From Deltaproteobacteria bacterium (GTDB lineage: Bacteria; Bdellovibrionota_B; Oligoflexia; Oligoflexales; CAIYRB01), in the NCBI GenBank assembly GCA_016874735.1, contig VGTI01000006.1, forward strand, positions 1-64,000: a stretch of DNA of 64,000 nucleotides, in the 5' to 3' direction. The position numbers and the translations under genes are program-made. This document shows positions 8,304-16,108 of the stretch, one piece after another. Position 1 is the first letter of the stretch; each line of letters begins with the position of its first letter. Under the pieces are notes generated by a model. The model worked only from the letters and a program-made list of their open reading frames with translations. It did not search any database and was not told the DNA's origin.

Positions 8304-9602
8304 TCAGGACTCCCGTCGCGTTGCTTGGCGGATCATAGTGCCATAGTAAACCAATCCACAAAGTCCCGTCGATGCCAGAACGGACTGCATCGTCTGCTTA
8401 ACCAAACCGGATTGACTCAAAACCAAAATCACCGCGAGAGCCGTCAGATGCAGCGAGGACAAAAATACAACCCCTCTTGCCAGGCGCTGCCAGCGGTCAG
8501 GCCGCGACCTTTTGACGAGTAGGACAATACCGAATACGACGAAGATCCAATCAATCGGCCACACCAGCCACAGAGCGGCGTTATGTTTTAGCATCACATA
8601 ATCCGACAGCACCCAGTTACTGGTCAGGACCGTGCCCCAGATGGCTGACCAGAGTCCGTAAACCAAGCTGGCACCGCCGAGTAAAGTGGCCGCCGTCGCT
8701 TCGCTGGAGAGACGGCCCAATGCTAAAAGCGTCGCCACCAAAATACCGCCTAAAGCCATGGTCACGACGAAGTAAGGATTACCATCCGCGCGAGGCTCTG
8801 GCATATCGACAATGAGTTCTGCCCCTTCGAGTAATTTCCGGTCTTTGGACAGAGTGCCGTCATCAGCGATCGCTGGGACTAAAAACAGTAGCTCACGTAA
8901 TCTTATGGGCAAAAACATCTCGTCCCAATTACTGATGGTGGCATCGAGAAAGTCATTGCTGCTCATGTCGAGGCCCAGATACACCCACCAGCTGGGTCGC
9001 GCTGCATCTTGAATATACTGGCGCCTTGTAACTGTGGATATTCTCGCAGTAAAAAACTGCCTGAGGACGCCACCAAGCACAGCGTTGAGGTGATCTCGTG
9101 GGCGCGTGGCACAGTTGTCAAGAAATTGATGATATTGGTAAAAAAGATTTTCTGGTTTAGCGTTATCCAGCAAGCGTTGATATAGGGCTCGCTTTTGATT
9201 AACCGTGAGCACTAAACGCTCTTGGATGATACTCCGCTTCTCGACGCGCCTATAGTGATCAATCAGCGGCTGCGTCTCGGCAATGGCCAGGGCGTAATTA
9301 AGGTCTCCACGATAGAATTTCCACGGAAATGCTGGATCAGCAAAATCGAAGATGCCCCAATTAAAACTCAGATCCCAATGCGACTGGTTATCGACCACAC
9401 GCAGGATCGTGTGTCCAAACAGGGCCTCGGGACGGGGGCCGCGACCCACAGTCAGGAGATAATAATCAACCTGGTTAAAATCTGCGGGAGACGGAAGCTC
9501 CTCGGTGGCGCCTAATCCCGCAACGCTGATCAACAGACATAGGCCCCCAAAGAGATGGGCGATCCCTCGTAGGACAAATTTTTTGAGCTCACCTTGCGTC
9601 AT
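8304..9602 (-). CDS. DUF4105 (Lnb N-terminal-like) membrane protein
   Basis: A 432-residue protein with an N-terminal signal or membrane segment (about 13-32). A periplasmic domain of about 200 residues follows, with the DUF4105 hallmarks: GHTILRV near 64 and a YHQFLDNCATR segment near 162, a His/Cys pair like that of NlpC/P60-type enzymes. Five or six membrane helices make up residues 280-430. The function is unknown; the His-Cys arrangement suggests a periplasmic peptidase or amidase. The start codon overlaps the stop of the thioesterase gene (ATGA), and the sigma-like gene follows after five bases, so translation is probably coupled. Confidence 0.75.
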   Translation of the reverse strand: MTQGELKKFVLRGIAHLFGGLCLLISVAGLGATEELPSPADFNQVDYYLLTVGRGPRPEALFGHTILRVVDNQSHWDLSFNWGIFDFADPAFPWKFYRGDLNYALAIAETQPLIDHYRRVEKRSIIQERLVLTVNQKRALYQRLLDNAKPENLFYQYHQFLDNCATRPRDHLNAVLGGVLRQFFTARISTVTRRQYIQDAARPSWWVYLGLDMSSNDFLDATISNWDEMFLPIRLRELLFLVPAIADDGTLSKDRKLLEGAELIVDMPEPRADGNPYFVVTMALGGILVATLLALGRLSSEATAATLLGGASLVYGLWSAIWGTVLTSNWVLSDYVMLKHNAALWLVWPIDWIFVVFGIVLLVKRSRPDRWQRLARGVVFLSSLHLTALAVILVLSQSGLVKQTMQSVLASTGLCGLVYYGTMIRQATRRES

Positions 9603-10099
9603 GGTACCCCACCGCTCGCATCCCTAGCCGCCAGGGCCGCCTTGAGTTCGAGACGCGCCTTCCGCCGTGCCTGGGCCTCGTGGTACCGCCTCTTGTCCGC
9701 TTCTGTCACCGGCTGCACCGGCGGAATCGCGGTTGGACGACCATAGCTGTCGAGAGCAACAAAAGTCAGATAAGCACTAGCCGTGTGATGTTTTTCGCCG
9801 GTAACTGGGTTGGTTGCCGTCACCCGCACACCAATTTCGCAGCTCGTTTTACCCGTATAGTTGACGCTCGCATCGAGACAGACGATCCACCCAACGTGGA
9901 CTGGCGATAAAAAGGCCATGGCATCAATGGAGGCTGTCACGACGGGACGGTCACAATGCCGCATGGCGCAGGTGGCAGCAGCAATATCGACCCAGGAAAC
10001 GACCTCACCACCAAATACCGATCCCATGGCATTGGTATGCTGGGGGCGCACCAAATGCTCTTGATGAGTCGCACTGTGGCTTGGGGCTCTAGCTGACAT
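9599..10099 (-). CDS. Acyl-CoA thioesterase, hotdog fold (YciA/BFIT type)
   Basis: A 166-residue cytoplasmic hotdog-fold protein. The conserved stretch NAMGSVFGGEVVSWVD (about 24-39) is the catalytic helix region of acyl-CoA hydrolases of the YciA/Acot7 type, with the Asp at the end as catalytic candidate. It is followed by the typical VTASIDAMAFLSPVHVG strand. The C-terminus is basic and helical. Hydrolysis of medium- or long-chain acyl-CoA is expected. The gene starts inside the end of the diguanylate cyclase gene (11-base overlap) and overlaps the DUF4105 gene by four bases. Confidence 0.88.
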   Translation of the reverse strand: MSARAPSHSATHQEHLVRPQHTNAMGSVFGGEVVSWVDIAAATCAMRHCDRPVVTASIDAMAFLSPVHVGWIVCLDASVNYTGKTSCEIGVRVTATNPVTGEKHHTASAYLTFVALDSYGRPTAIPPVQPVTEADKRRYHEAQARRKARLELKAALAARDASGGVP

Positions 10100-11129
10100 T
10101 CTGCTCTCCTTCTTGGGCGTCGCGACTGACTACGGTGACTCGGTTCTTGCCGCTGCGCTTGCTGCTGTACATGGTTTCATCGGCGAGCCGCAGGAGACTT
10201 GCTCGATCCCGCGCATGTTCTGGGTAGGCAGCTACGCCTATCGAGGCCGTGAGTCTGGCTGTGGCACCGTCTTCCATACGGAATTCCTTGGCCTCAATGT
10301 GACGGCGCACCCGTTCTGCCGCCAAGACACCTTTGGAGCAGGTAGCCCCGAGCAGCAAGACAACAAATTCATCGCCCCCATACCGAATGGGAATATCGAT
10401 CTCGCGTACGGCGTCTCGCAGCACGTCAGCAACTTGTTTGAGTACCGAACTACCCGAGCAGTGGCCATGACGATCGTTGATGGGCTTGAAGCTATCGAGA
10501 TCAATAAAAAGCAGGCAGAAGTTAGTTTGGAAGCGATCAGCCCGCCGCAACTCGTGATCGATCGCAATTTCAAGATAGCGATAGTTGTAGAGGCCAGTCA
10601 GTTCGTCACGGTAAAGCTCAGCCTGAGTCTTATCGAGCTTCCTTAACCAACGGCCTTCGTTCTGCACGATGCGTACTAGGTGATCTAGCTGCAACTTCTG
10701 CAACTGGGTGGTCTCGCTCGTGGCCGTTGGCAACTCCCACAGTAAGAGCGTCCCCGCACGACTGCGTGGATCATCAGCAACTGCCAACTGCAAAACCGTG
10801 TCACCTACCCTAATCTCACTCACCCCATCACGGAGCTCGCCGCCGAGCGCTCCGGCCTCACTGATGATGGCGGACACCTTATCCAAGTCCTGATCGCTGA
10901 TCGATTGAGCACCGGGCACGTTGACCCGGCGGCGCTTGAGGCTCACCCTGCCGCCTGACTTGCTGATCTTGGCACAGTCAAATTGCCGGATATGAAATTG
11001 CTGCATGAGTACCTCGCCCATGCGTCGGTAGAGCGCTCTTGGACCAGGCGCACCCGAGAGCGTTTTGGCAGCCTCGTTTAAGCCGCGAAGGATAGCCAAA
11101 TGGTCCGCCACATGCTTTTCCTCAGTCAT
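10089..11129 (-). CDS. Diguanylate cyclase with GAF-like N-terminal region
   Basis: A 346-residue soluble protein. Residues 1-160 look like a GAF-type sensor region. The C-terminal GGDEF domain begins at DELTGLYNYRYL (about 175-186). The active-site GGDEF is intact at 251-255 and is preceded by RxxD at 242-245, five residues upstream, which is the product-inhibition site. It should therefore make c-di-GMP from two GTP and be feedback-inhibited. No membrane segment is seen. It follows the prepilin peptidase gene after about 46 bases. PilZ-type proteins elsewhere in the window (53474-54196, 63014-63574) are candidate c-di-GMP readers. Confidence 0.93.
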   Translation of the reverse strand: MTEEKHVADHLAILRGLNEAAKTLSGAPGPRALYRRMGEVLMQQFHIRQFDCAKISKSGGRVSLKRRRVNVPGAQSISDQDLDKVSAIISEAGALGGELRDGVSEIRVGDTVLQLAVADDPRSRAGTLLLWELPTATSETTQLQKLQLDHLVRIVQNEGRWLRKLDKTQAELYRDELTGLYNYRYLEIAIDHELRRADRFQTNFCLLFIDLDSFKPINDRHGHCSGSSVLKQVADVLRDAVREIDIPIRYGGDEFVVLLLGATCSKGVLAAERVRRHIEAKEFRMEDGATARLTASIGVAAYPEHARDRASLLRLADETMYSSKRSGKNRVTVVSRDAQEGEQNVS

Positions 11130-11175
11130 CTCGGTAATCCGTCAATCCGTAGCGAGTTTGCAATGAAGGCTGGCA

Positions 11176-12021
11176 TTAACGATCAACAAGCGGTGCCAAC
11201 ATGGCCTGCTGAATGAACGGTCCAGCGAATAAATGAATTATAGCACCTAGGGCGAGAAAAGGCCCAAAAGGAATGGCTGACCGCAGGGTTAGCTTGCGCG
11301 TCACGAGCATAAGCAGAAGTCCGGTCAGCGCCCCTGCCACCGAACCGTAAAGGACCGTCGGCAAGATCGCTTGGTATCCGAGCCATCCTCCCATGGCCGC
11401 GAGAAGCTTAACGTCGCCCATACCCATGCCGACCTCACGCCGCACGAGCCAATAAAGCCAAGCGATGGCGTAAAGGCTGCCACCCCCGAGGACGACTCCT
11501 AACGAAGCGCTGATCCAATCCAAATCAGGATGCAAATAGACCACTAAGGGGGTCAGGGCTACCATCGGCAAGCTGATCACGTCCGGGATGATCATGAGCC
11601 GCAAGTCGATCACCGAACAGACGATGAGGACGCTGCAGAATACCGCGGCGTGGAGGCTACGCAGCAAGTTAGCGTAATCAATCTGGTAGCCAAATCCAGT
11701 CTCCACCATAAACGGAAAACGCCAGTATATAACGGCAAATAAAGCCGCTGTGAATGCTTCAACCGCCGGATATTGTAGGCTGATCTTGGCACGGCAGCAG
11801 CGGGCACGGCCGCCGAGCATAAACCAGCTCACGACCGGAATATTGAGGTACCAGGGGATTGGGGTGCCGCAGGCTGGGCAGATAGAGCGCTGGTGCTCTA
11901 AAAAGGTGCCCTCAGGCACGCGGAGGATGCAGACGTTAAGGAAACTACCGATCACGGCACCGAGCACGACTGCCGCCCAGGTGAACCCCGAGCTCAGGTA
12001 TTGAGTCCAAGAAAAAATCAT
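11176..12021 (-). CDS. Prepilin peptidase / type IV leader peptidase
   Basis: A 281-residue inner-membrane aspartic protease of the PilD/GspO family. It has eight predicted membrane segments, the cytoplasmic cysteine loop beginning CPACGTPIPW (about 48-57), and the catalytic GMGMGDVK motif (about 200-207). A first catalytic Asp is in VIDLRLMIIPD (about 142-152). In the second cysteine pair the first Cys is replaced by Ala and an extra Cys sits next to the last one (GRARCCRAK), so the zinc site may be altered. It processes type IV pilins or type II secretion pseudopilins. GAGGGG precedes the ATG. No pilin gene is recognised nearby. Confidence 0.92.
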   Translation of the reverse strand: MIFSWTQYLSSGFTWAAVVLGAVIGSFLNVCILRVPEGTFLEHQRSICPACGTPIPWYLNIPVVSWFMLGGRARCCRAKISLQYPAVEAFTAALFAVIYWRFPFMVETGFGYQIDYANLLRSLHAAVFCSVLIVCSVIDLRLMIIPDVISLPMVALTPLVVYLHPDLDWISASLGVVLGGGSLYAIAWLYWLVRREVGMGMGDVKLLAAMGGWLGYQAILPTVLYGSVAGALTGLLLMLVTRKLTLRSAIPFGPFLALGAIIHLFAGPFIQQAMLAPLVDR

Positions 12022-12202
12022 GTGTTCCCCTCGAGCCTGACGACTTATCTAGCCTTGCGTCAATTACGCTTCATCCCGATGAAGACATCGGCTAGGTTGA
12101 GTATCGCACAGCTTGGGCGGCCAAGGCAGCACGTCCCGTGGGTCGCACTAGGCGCGTCAAGCGCGTCCATCGCGTTAATACATCACTCAGTCGGAAGGCA
12201 TC

Positions 12203-14344
12203 ATGCAGGTTTACGCCAGCGCCCAAACCCTGGAAAAGCTAGAGTGGCCCGCACTCCTCCAGATTCTCGCGGACTTCAGTCAAACTGTCGAGGGCCGCAG
12301 TGCGACTTTGGCCCTGACGCCGCATTTGACCACCAACGAGGTGCAAGCGCGCTGGGACGCTGTAGAGCCTCTAAAATTGCTCGCAGCCCAGGGACTGAAA
12401 GCACCCATTGGCGAACTCTTGCCCATGGCAGTGGTGTTTCGGGCCGCAAGTAAGGGGCAGGTACTGGACGGACCTTCGCTTCGGGCCGTTGCCGACCTCC
12501 TTGAGTCGACGCGGCGTACCCATGCCTTTGCGAGTGGGTACGAAAATAAATGTTCCACGCTGAGGCGTACGCGCGGCCAACTCCTGCCGATGCCACAGCT
12601 GCTCCTTGCTATCACCAAGGCCGTCGGTGCCGAGGGTCAACTACTTGACGACGCCTCTCCCGAGCTGTCTGCCATCCGTCGTAGCAAAGTGCAGACGCGC
12701 CGCCGCATCGAGGAGACGCTAACCAAGCTTATTCATGGCGATAGTGAGCTTATGGCCTACTTGCAGGATGACTTCTTCACCCTGCGCGCCGAACGTTACG
12801 TCGTCCCCATGAAGTTAGATGGTCGGGGCCGTGTCAAGGGCATGATCTTAGACACCTCCGCCAGCGGCCAGACTCTTTACATTGAACCGCTGGCCATCGC
12901 ACCCTTGAACGCCCAGCTGCTCGATCTCGACCTCGAGGAAAAACTCGAAATAGCCCGCATTTTCCGAGAATTGAGCGGCCTAGTCGAGAAGGACCTCGAT
13001 ACTCTCAAGCATAATTACGAGGCACTGATTGCTCTCGATGTCATGACCGCCGAAGCCAGTCTGGGGGCAGCCCTAGAGGCGGGTCCTGCTAAGCTACGAG
13101 ATCAGCCGGGACTCGATCTGCGTGATGCCAGACACCCCTTGATCTCGCGACAAAAAACTAGCGTGAGCAACGCCATCGCCCTCGACGATCAGCACAACAT
13201 CCTCATCGTCTCGGGTCCGAATGCCGGCGGTAAAACGGTGGTCTTAAAGACCGTCGGCTTACTGCATCTGATGGCCAAAGCAGGTCTCTTGTTACCGGTC
13301 GACAGCACATCGAGCCTATACCTTTACGACCACGTATACCTCGAGATGGGTGATGCGCAAAATCTCAGCGCCAATCTATCGACTTTCTCTGGGCACCTGA
13401 TGGGGCTCAGGCCGATCCTTGAGTCGGCGGGTAGCAACGACCTGGTGTTACTCGACGAACTAGCGGTCGGTACGGATCCGGAAACGGGCGCCGCGATTGG
13501 GGCGGCGATCTTGGAGTCACTCGCGGATCGTGGCGTCCGCGGGGTAGTAACAACTCACTTTGATGCACTCAAGAGCATGGCCCTGTCTGACCGCCGCTTC
13601 CGCAACGGGTCGATGGAATTTTCGCTACAAAATCTCCGGCCGACCTACCGCTTGCTGCTGGACCTACCGGGTCAGAGCTTTGGACTCGAGGTCGCCGAAC
13701 AGATTGGCCTTCCGCCTCAAGTCCTTAAAAGAGCGAAAGAACTGCGCCACGGTCGCGCCTCAAGTATGGACCAAGCCGTCGCTGCGCTGATGGCAGCGCG
13801 CGACGAGGCCGAGAGTGCAACTAAAACAGCTCGAGGCGAAAAGCTGCAGGCCGAAGCTGAGCGCCTCAGGTGGCAAAACGAAGTCGAGCATATGCAGGAG
13901 GCCCGTCGGAAAGCTTCACAACAGCTAGCTGATCGTTATGAGGAGCGTCTCGCTGATCTCAGACGAGAATTCGAGGCCGCTCTCAAAGAGGTCAAACAAG
14001 CCGCCAAAGACCAAGTCCAAGATGGCCGTGCAGCTCTCCTAGCCGGACGGCAACGGGCCGAACAGTCTCTGAAGGAGATGGGACAGACTATCAACGAAAT
14101 CCAACGCGCTTATGATATCGAAGGCAAACTTCCGGGTCAGCCTGCAAGTCGCGACTTGCTCAGTGTCAATACGCCGGTATACGTGTTGCCACTCAAGAAA
14201 ACCGGTCGGGTCCTGCGTATTGGCGCTGGTGGTGACGACACCATTGAGGTGGAAGTCGGCATACTTAAACTCAGGGTACCGTTGCATGACTTGCGCGTCC
14301 TGAGCCCTGGCGAAGGGGCCGGCAGTCAAAGGTCGCAGCGCTGA
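12203..14344 (+). CDS. mutS2: MutS2-family ATPase lacking the C-terminal Smr domain
   Basis: A 713-residue DNA/ribosome-associated ATPase of the MutS2 family. The N-terminal core starts with the typical TLEKLEWPALL. The Walker A motif GPNAGGKT is at about 337-345 and Walker B VLLDELAVGTDPE near 416. A coiled coil rich in Glu/Arg covers about 515-640, and a KOW-like beta module (about 655-700) ends the protein. Usual MutS2 proteins have about 780 residues with a terminal Smr nuclease domain; here the frame stops three bases before the convergent methyltransferase gene, so the domain is absent rather than frameshifted. Known roles are suppression of recombination and rescue of collided ribosomes. 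Confidence 0.92.
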   Translation: MQVYASAQTLEKLEWPALLQILADFSQTVEGRSATLALTPHLTTNEVQARWDAVEPLKLLAAQGLKAPIGELLPMAVVFRAASKGQVLDGPSLRAVADLLESTRRTHAFASGYENKCSTLRRTRGQLLPMPQLLLAITKAVGAEGQLLDDASPELSAIRRSKVQTRRRIEETLTKLIHGDSELMAYLQDDFFTLRAERYVVPMKLDGRGRVKGMILDTSASGQTLYIEPLAIAPLNAQLLDLDLEEKLEIARIFRELSGLVEKDLDTLKHNYEALIALDVMTAEASLGAALEAGPAKLRDQPGLDLRDARHPLISRQKTSVSNAIALDDQHNILIVSGPNAGGKTVVLKTVGLLHLMAKAGLLLPVDSTSSLYLYDHVYLEMGDAQNLSANLSTFSGHLMGLRPILESAGSNDLVLLDELAVGTDPETGAAIGAAILESLADRGVRGVVTTHFDALKSMALSDRRFRNGSMEFSLQNLRPTYRLLLDLPGQSFGLEVAEQIGLPPQVLKRAKELRHGRASSMDQAVAALMAARDEAESATKTARGEKLQAEAERLRWQNEVEHMQEARRKASQQLADRYEERLADLRREFEAALKEVKQAAKDQVQDGRAALLAGRQRAEQSLKEMGQTINEIQRAYDIEGKLPGQPASRDLLSVNTPVYVLPLKKTGRVLRIGAGGDDTIEVEVGILKLRVPLHDLRVLSPGEGAGSQRSQR

Positions 14345-14346
14345 GG

Positions 14347-15075
14347 TCACGCCGCAGGGGCCTCTGCTTGACGTCTTAAAGTTGAGGCTAATTTCACGAA
14401 AATTTGGAATGTCCCCGCGCCTTGCTCCATATAGCGACGGTCTGAGACACGGTGAAACCACGCCTCGAAAAAGGGGCGGCGGCGGAATATCCATTTGGCT
14501 ATGTAAAGATTCAAGATGAACAGGGACTCGAAAATCCCACCTTTGACCGTCATCGTTTCCACATGAAGCCCAGCGTTAGCGGCCAAACCCGCAATCTGCG
14601 GCAACGAATAATGCCTGTGTCCGATGAGGCTATAAGCAGGGTCCAGCAGATTGACCAGTAGACTGTTGTGAGGCGTCGATAGGTAAATTTTTCCGTTAGG
14701 TTTGATGACCCGCTTAATCTCTCTAAAAAATTCGGGTTCTGTGCCTTTGGGGATATGCTCCAGCACCTCCCAAGAGACTACGGTATCAAAGGTCTGGTCG
14801 GGATACGGTAATTTGATACCGCTGCCGACTTTAAACTCTACACGTTGGTCAGTGATGTGCTTCCTTACGGCCGCCAAATCCTGATCCGACACATCGAGGG
14901 CACAAATCTTTTTGATGCCAAGGCGCAAAGCAGCGTGCTCAAACCAGCCAAAGCCACAGCCGATATCCAGGACTGACATGCCCTCTAGATCATTGCGGTC
15001 CACGAACCGATGCACGGCGTATAACTGTCCACCGTGGAGTTCACTTTCAGAACCTTCATTAATTAGGTTTTTCAT
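14347..15075 (-). CDS. Class I SAM-dependent methyltransferase
   Basis: A 242-residue Rossmann-fold methyltransferase. The SAM-binding motif I is VLDIGCGFGWFE (about 35-46), motif II is an acidic CALDVS (about 58), and FDTVVSWEVLEHIPKG (about 97-112) is the post-I/motif IV region common to UbiE/UbiG-type enzymes. The acceptor is not evident. GGTGG stands before the ATG. It converges with mutS2 with two bases between stops. It and the next gene (15266) are divergent methyltransferases of similar type, which may act on related lipids or sugars; this is inference. Confidence 0.85.
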   Translation of the reverse strand: MKNLINEGSESELHGGQLYAVHRFVDRNDLEGMSVLDIGCGFGWFEHAALRLGIKKICALDVSDQDLAAVRKHITDQRVEFKVGSGIKLPYPDQTFDTVVSWEVLEHIPKGTEPEFFREIKRVIKPNGKIYLSTPHNSLLVNLLDPAYSLIGHRHYSLPQIAGLAANAGLHVETMTVKGGIFESLFILNLYIAKWIFRRRPFFEAWFHRVSDRRYMEQGAGTFQIFVKLASTLRRQAEAPAA

Positions 15076-15265
15076 CGGACACCACCCATGAAGCGATGGA
15101 AGGGATTCCGGACTTTGATATTAATTCTCAGACAACAGATCGCTATCTGCGATAAAATCTCAATGAGTGTGTTGATAATATCTATTTAGTTTACAATCGG
15201 TCAACCTCGCTCAGACTAGCCGCGCTCGCTGTAAACGGAGACGTCCCTGGACGCGGTGGAGGACA

Positions 15266-15961
15266 ATGATGTTCCGATCGTTTTTAGTGACACTTTTTGA
15301 CGCAACCTACACGCTAAACAAATCGAACATACTCTCGTTCTGTCAAACCGACCCAAAGGCCAAGATCCTGGATCTTGGTTGTGACGATGGCATTTGGACC
15401 GAGGCCATAGCGCGAAAGATAGGAACTAGCGAGGTCCACGGTATTGAAATCGTGCCAGAGCGCGCTGCCGCCGCACGCGAGCGCGGCATCTCCGTTGTAG
15501 AGCACGATCTTAATTACCCCCTCCCCTATGCAGATGGATCCTTCGACATGATCCATGCCAACCAAGTGATTGAGCATGTGGGATCCATCGACACTTTCAC
15601 CGCTGAGATTTTTCGCTGCCTGAGACCCGGGGGGTACGTCGTCATCTCCACCGAGAATGCGAGCAGTTGGCACAACATCGGGGCGACCATCTTGGGCTGG
15701 CAAATGTTTTCCCTAACGAACCTGTCGGTAAAGCGGCTCGGCGTCGGCAATCCCCTCGCAGTGCACCGCCACGATACCGGTCACCTGGGCTCATGGACCC
15801 ATAAAACCATCTTTAGTTACCGAGGACTCATCGAATTTTTAGGCTGCCACCAGTTCCGTCATGTCCAGATCCGCGGGTCTGGTTATTACCCACTAGCCGC
15901 GAAGTTTGGACTGCTGGATCCGCGCCATGCTCACTTTATCACCGCCTACGCCCAAAAGTGA
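15266..15961 (+). CDS. Class I SAM-dependent methyltransferase
   Basis: A 231-residue methyltransferase with motif I ILDLGCDDGIWTE (about 35-47), motif II HGIEIV (about 60) and the IHANQVIEHV segment (about 94-103). It lacks a signal peptide. Two adjacent ATG codons follow GGAGG (15258-15262) at a normal distance. The 190-base divergent spacer to the methyltransferase at 14347-15075 is AT-rich and should contain promoters for both genes. The substrate is unknown; the arrangement resembles small-molecule or glycan methyltransferases. Confidence 0.83.
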   Translation: MMFRSFLVTLFDATYTLNKSNILSFCQTDPKAKILDLGCDDGIWTEAIARKIGTSEVHGIEIVPERAAAARERGISVVEHDLNYPLPYADGSFDMIHANQVIEHVGSIDTFTAEIFRCLRPGGYVVISTENASSWHNIGATILGWQMFSLTNLSVKRLGVGNPLAVHRHDTGHLGSWTHKTIFSYRGLIEFLGCHQFRHVQIRGSGYYPLAAKFGLLDPRHAHFITAYAQK

Positions 15962-16108
15962 TCGACAAAATTCTAGCACCTGACTTGCCTCGCTAAAGGC
16001 TTGCGATTAAGGTAGCTGACATCAGCCCCCGCAGGTTAATTACTGATGCGAGGAGACGGCCCCCTTTAGCGGCAGCCGTTGCCCGTTGATCTTATTAGGA
16101 GACGTACC

